Positions 61,206-63,800 of a DNA stretch of 63,800 bases are shown here, in pieces (positions within the stretch are counted from its first letter, which is position 1; every line of letters begins with the position of its first letter). Origin of the DNA: Pseudoselenomonas ruminantium (GTDB lineage: Bacteria; Bacillota; Negativicutes; Selenomonadales; Selenomonadaceae). Below the pieces are notes generated by a model, which worked only from the letters and a program-made list of their open reading frames with translations, had not been told where the DNA came from and searched no databases. The stretch is from the NCBI RefSeq assembly GCF_900104055.1, contig NZ_FNJQ01000021.1, positions 1 through 63,800 on the forward strand, written 5' to 3'. The translations under genes and the position numbers were made by a program.

Positions 61206-62099
61206 CTAATCCTTTTGTATGCACTCCACGAACTTATCAAGCGCCGGGTTGGTATTTTTTTCCTGCCAGATAGCAGCCACTTCGGCGGGGAGCGCGCTGT
61301 CCTCCAACGGAATAAACAGCAGATTGATTCCTGCCGGAGCGCATGGCAGGAAATACTCGGGAACGATGGTGATTCCCTTGCCCAACGCCACAAACAGCAA
61401 AATACTTTCTATGGCCTGATGCTGGAAGTTTATATTCGGAACGAGGCCGACATCCGCAAAATCAGCCAGAATGGCCTGTGTGGGGTCATATTCGCTGAGA
61501 GCATTTTGCCGATAGGAAATGAATATCTCATCTGCCAGCTGCTCCCTTTTCAGGGAATGGAACTCTGCAAAAGGATGCTGGGGCGGTACTGCTACATACA
61601 GCGGATAACGGGCAAGCACCATTTCTTTCAGCCCGGACTTCTTTTTGCCGGGCAGGGGCAGATTGAAAATAATATCATACTTTCCTTCCATCACCCCATC
61701 ATATAAGGCTGCCACTTCATCCCGTTCGATAAGGATTTCAATGTTTGGGTATTCGTACTGAAAATCCTGCAGAACTCTCGGAAAGACGGTACGCTCAAAG
61801 CCCCATTGGTAGCCCACATGGATTTCTCCGGCGAATCCCTCGGCGGCATCCTTGGTATGCTGGACAGCCTCCTCGATTCTCGTGATGATGCTTTTGGCTT
61901 CCTTGACAAAGACTTTTCCTGCCGGGGTGAGAATAACCTTACGATTATCCCGCTGAAAAAGCTGCACGCCCAGTTTTTCCTCTAAGGCTTTGATTTGATT
62001 GGAAACCGCTGTCTGAGAGATGTAGTATTTTTCCGCCGTCTTGGTAAAACTCAATGTATCGGCCAAGACAAGGAAATATCGTAGCTGCTGAATGTTCAT
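61206..62099 (-). CDS. LysR-type transcriptional regulator
   Basis: 297 residues, full length. N-terminal winged helix with SFTKTAEKYYISQTAVSNQI and KALEEKLGVQLFQRDNRKV, then an effector-binding domain (from about residue 90). It starts 2 bases after the stop of the DAPG-hydrolase-like gene in the same direction. Probably regulates that gene or the following metabolic genes in response to a small aromatic or acid, but the effector is unknown. Confidence 0.9.
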   Translation of the reverse strand: MNIQQLRYFLVLADTLSFTKTAEKYYISQTAVSNQIKALEEKLGVQLFQRDNRKVILTPAGKVFVKEAKSIITRIEEAVQHTKDAAEGFAGEIHVGYQWGFERTVFPRVLQDFQYEYPNIEILIERDEVAALYDGVMEGKYDIIFNLPLPGKKKSGLKEMVLARYPLYVAVPPQHPFAEFHSLKREQLADEIFISYRQNALSEYDPTQAILADFADVGLVPNINFQHQAIESILLFVALGKGITIVPEYFLPCAPAGINLLFIPLEDSALPAEVAAIWQEKNTNPALDKFVECIQKD

Positions 62100-62101
62100 G
62101 T

Positions 62102-62902
62102 TCAGAAATTATCCTTGTTCTCGGCGTAAACTTCCGGCAGGATTGCAGCCAGATTGGTAAACTCTTTGATATTATGGGCAAATAAGCCTTTGGACACTTC
62201 CACGGGAACTTTCGCACCATCAGGCAGAGTGCAGCGAATCTCCCCGTCCACCACGCCGTAGCCGATCCAAAAACGGGAACACAGCATCACACCGTCCTGA
62301 TAAGGATACCATTTATGCGCCATCGCCGCCGCGCAGGAGCCATCACCGATGCCGCAAACAAGGGATGCGCAGTTTTCCTTGCCAATCAGAGAAGTTTCGA
62401 AACCAAAATCAGCAGGGCTTTTGAAGCAAATCTTCAAAAAGCCGGGGCCACCACCCACATCCTCCAAAATATAATGATTAACTCCCCATGTCTTTTCGTT
62501 GACCGGCACATTGGGGTCACAAACATAATCCGCTTTATCGGCGCGAGCAAAATAATGGTCTTCTGGATCCCAAATCTTATAGCGCAAATCCGAGCCTACG
62601 CTGTGCCACGGGAACCACCAGTCCAGCATTTCCGGTGTGACACCTGGCATATAGGTTTCGTTGCAGACAAAGCCGGTGCCATTTGCCGCCGTGCCGTAGC
62701 CAACCTGAGCATAGTCCTTGTCTTTCCCTGCCAAATAGAGGTTTTTCTCTTCAAAAGGCACAGCGGACTTTTCCTGCGGCGCATCCAGAAGAGCGATTTT
62801 CTCCGCCGGGATGTTCGCCATATCCCGCTCAAAGAATTTGTAATAAGAAAGTGCCTTCTCCTCTTTGCTCACGCCGACTTTTTTGCCTAAAAACAGTTTC
62901 AT
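62102..62902 (-). CDS. DAPG hydrolase (PhlG)-like protein
   Basis: 266 residues. Matches the family of 2,4-diacetylphloroglucinol hydrolases: ETYMPGVTPEMLDWWFPWHS, then DLRYKIWDPEDHYFARADKA (His/Asp metal site expected) and GGGPGFLKICFKSPADFG, with the C-terminal HNIKEFTNLAAILPEVY. PhlG is a Zn enzyme cleaving a C-C bond in an acylphloroglucinol; the substrate in this organism is unknown. The typical PhlG is slightly longer. Adjacent LysR follows it directly and a SnoaL-like gene precedes it. Confidence 0.8.
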   Translation of the reverse strand: MKLFLGKKVGVSKEEKALSYYKFFERDMANIPAEKIALLDAPQEKSAVPFEEKNLYLAGKDKDYAQVGYGTAANGTGFVCNETYMPGVTPEMLDWWFPWHSVGSDLRYKIWDPEDHYFARADKADYVCDPNVPVNEKTWGVNHYILEDVGGGPGFLKICFKSPADFGFETSLIGKENCASLVCGIGDGSCAAAMAHKWYPYQDGVMLCSRFWIGYGVVDGEIRCTLPDGAKVPVEVSKGLFAHNIKEFTNLAAILPEVYAENKDNF

Positions 62903-63012
62903 GATGATTTCCTCCCTGCAAAATTTATATTATTAGAAGTATGGCCTTCCGTAGTACCGTAACATTTCTCAAGTATGTATCCCCATCCCATCCCGGAACA
63001 TAACATAGAAAC

Positions 63013-63429
63013 TCAAACAGGCATCAGCCCTATCTGCATAAGAATACCGAAAATATCAGGACAGCCAGTATCCGAAACGAACTGGCTGTTTTTTATTTGG
63101 TAAAAGTTCATGCAGCGAACCTTGAACTTCTTGCCCGTAGCCGCCTGTCCCATAAAATCACCATCATGCGTTCCCGTACAGGTCCAGCATACGGCGATTT
63201 TCCCCAGTTCTGTCACGCAGTCCTCCAAATGCCATGTTACATCGGAAAACGCCGACCGCATCATGTGCACAATCGTCAGATATCCCTTTGGCCCCACCAA
63301 CGGCTCCGACTGCGTCGGTGCGTAAAAGATGGCATTTGGAGCAATCAGTTTTTCCGCCAAAGCTTCATCCGCTGTATTAATCATCGTTTCAAACGCAAAC
63401 AGTAATTGTTTTTCCTCGCTGTTGTTCAT
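63013..63429 (-). CDS. SnoaL/NTF2-like protein
   Basis: 138 residues from ATG 63429 (AGGAG upstream). Alpha-plus-beta cone fold of NTF2-like proteins: LIAPNAIFYAPTQSEPLVGP, then FSDVTWHLEDCVTELGKIAV and GTHDGDFMGQAATGKKFKVR, ending CPDIFGILMQIGLMPV. Such proteins act as small isomerases/hydrolases or ligand binders. The last ~45 codons contain an inverted repeat; a degraded copy of this part is at 59620-59730. It is upstream of, and probably cotranscribed with, the DAPG-hydrolase-like gene. Confidence 0.8.
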   Translation of the reverse strand: MNNSEEKQLLFAFETMINTADEALAEKLIAPNAIFYAPTQSEPLVGPKGYLTIVHMMRSAFSDVTWHLEDCVTELGKIAVCWTCTGTHDGDFMGQAATGKKFKVRCMNFYQIKNSQFVSDTGCPDIFGILMQIGLMPV

Positions 63430-63479
63430 GGTCAATGCTCCTTTTTCAATCATCGTCTGTTATCCAAAATGCCGTAACC

Positions 63480-63600
63480 CCCCTAACTTTAGTTATGGGG
63501 ATATAAGGCGTGTCCACCGTATTTACGTAAGTAATTGAAGGTGGACAATTACTTTTTAACTTGTGTTGTATTATCTTTCTTAAAGTTGTATAATACAAAC
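63480..63600 (+). repeat. Left end of an IS200/IS605-family element
   Basis: The region before tnpA contains CCCCTAAC/GTTATGGGG (63480-63500) and GTCCACC (63512-63518)/GGTGGAC (63540-63546), subterminal hairpins of the kind recognised by Y1 transposases. A TATAAT at 63589-63594 with TTGTAT 17 bp upstream gives a promoter ending at the tnpA ATG. Confidence 0.7.
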
Positions 63601-63800
63601 ATGGGAGAAATAAAATATCATTCAAGCCACAATATCGTATATTCATGTAAGTACCATATAGTGTTCTGTCCCAAGTACCGCAGAAAAGTGTTGGTCAATG
63701 GCGTTGACACCAGACTAAAGGAGCTGGTCAAGTCAATCTGTGAAGAAATCCAAGTCGATGTAATCGAAATGGAAATCATGCCAGACCATGTGCATCTTCT
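63601..63800 (+). CDS. tnpA: IS200/IS605 transposase TnpA (partial)
   Basis: First 66 residues, running off the window. MGEIKYHSSHNIVYSCKYHI, VFCPKYRRKVLV and VIEMEIMPDHVHLL include the HUH motif (HVHL, in this family His-x-His) of Y1 single-strand transposases. The catalytic Tyr lies beyond the window. No Shine-Dalgarno precedes the ATG. Confidence 0.9.
   Translation, partial: MGEIKYHSSHNIVYSCKYHIVFCPKYRRKVLVNGVDTRLKELVKSICEEIQVDVIEMEIMPDHVHL

Noticed and set aside
63058-63098. Terminator hairpin ending the SnoaL-like gene early
   Set aside because: The reading frame passes through it into the conserved CPDIFGILMQIGLMPV end, so it is coding sequence.

Overview
The window looks like a chromosomal segment from an anaerobic diderm Firmicute of the Negativicutes, most likely Selenomonadaceae (Selenomonas/Mitsuokella-like). 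The reasons are gene content and texture: a 1174-residue single-chain pyruvate:ferredoxin oxidoreductase, an argCJBDFGH operon, a second EF-G with the GHGKTGKT P-loop, Gram-positive-style Shine-Dalgarno sequences beside a diderm autotransporter barrel and type IV-type pseudopilins, and a moderately GC-rich core. The genus is an inference; no rRNA is present.

Left end (1-11.3 kb) is an accessory defence island. A complete IS21-family element (istA/istB) sits at 1-2580. Then come, all on the minus strand, a chimeric pseudogene (nucleoside deoxyribosyltransferase-like head joined to an HsdS tail), a Gabija pair (gajA OLD ATPase/TOPRIM nuclease and gajB UvrD-type helicase), a broken second UvrD-like helicase, the N-terminal stub of a tyrosine recombinase of the kind that shuffles hsdS genes, a complete hsdS, a 193-bp nested inverted-repeat element, and hsdM. 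No hsdR is present. The stretch from about 2.6 to 9.5 kb is clearly AT-richer than the rest, and the composition switches at the inverted-repeat element between hsdS and hsdM.

Core metabolism (11.4-39.3 kb): the arginine operon argC-J-B-D-F-G-H (minus strand, candidate ArgR site at its promoter), a divergent GT51 transglycosylase, an exported protein of unknown role, transketolase, an AroH-type chorismate mutase, a UbiB-like kinase, an ABC-F ATPase, a glucosaminidase, a permease, an LtaS-like phosphoglycerol transferase, an EF-G paralogue, HU, L-serine dehydratase (sdaAB-sdaAA), dapA, and aroB-aroK-aroC.

39.3-44 kb is a pseudopilin operon: pilin, minimal prepilin peptidase, four minor pseudopilin-like proteins, a PilM/PilN-like fusion and a PilO-like protein; motor ATPase, platform protein and secretin are not in the window. 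44-56 kb carries a Zn/Cd P1B-ATPase with a CopZ-like protein whose gene overlaps it, the pyruvate:ferredoxin oxidoreductase, tRNA-Pro(CGG), dhaK-dhaL plus an unknown partner, and a csoR-copA copper operon whose promoter is covered by two tandem CsoR-type palindromes.

The right end (56.5-63.8 kb) is a decaying region. It holds remnants of an autotransporter, an aldo/keto reductase, two nitroreductases, a flavodoxin-like reductase, an SDR and a LysR regulator, several joined at visible deletion scars. Apparently intact genes follow (radical SAM protein, ArsR with an apparently leaderless promoter, LysR, DAPG-hydrolase-like protein, SnoaL-like protein) and the start of an IS200/IS605 transposase.

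The most interesting items are the Gabija locus with its deoxyribosyltransferase-like remnant inside a relic of a phase-variable type I R-M locus, the nested inverted-repeat element at the composition boundary, the unusual pseudopilins lacking Glu5, the copA-copZ fusion with an internal start, and the deletion scars at the right end. I did not find a clear-cut new system.
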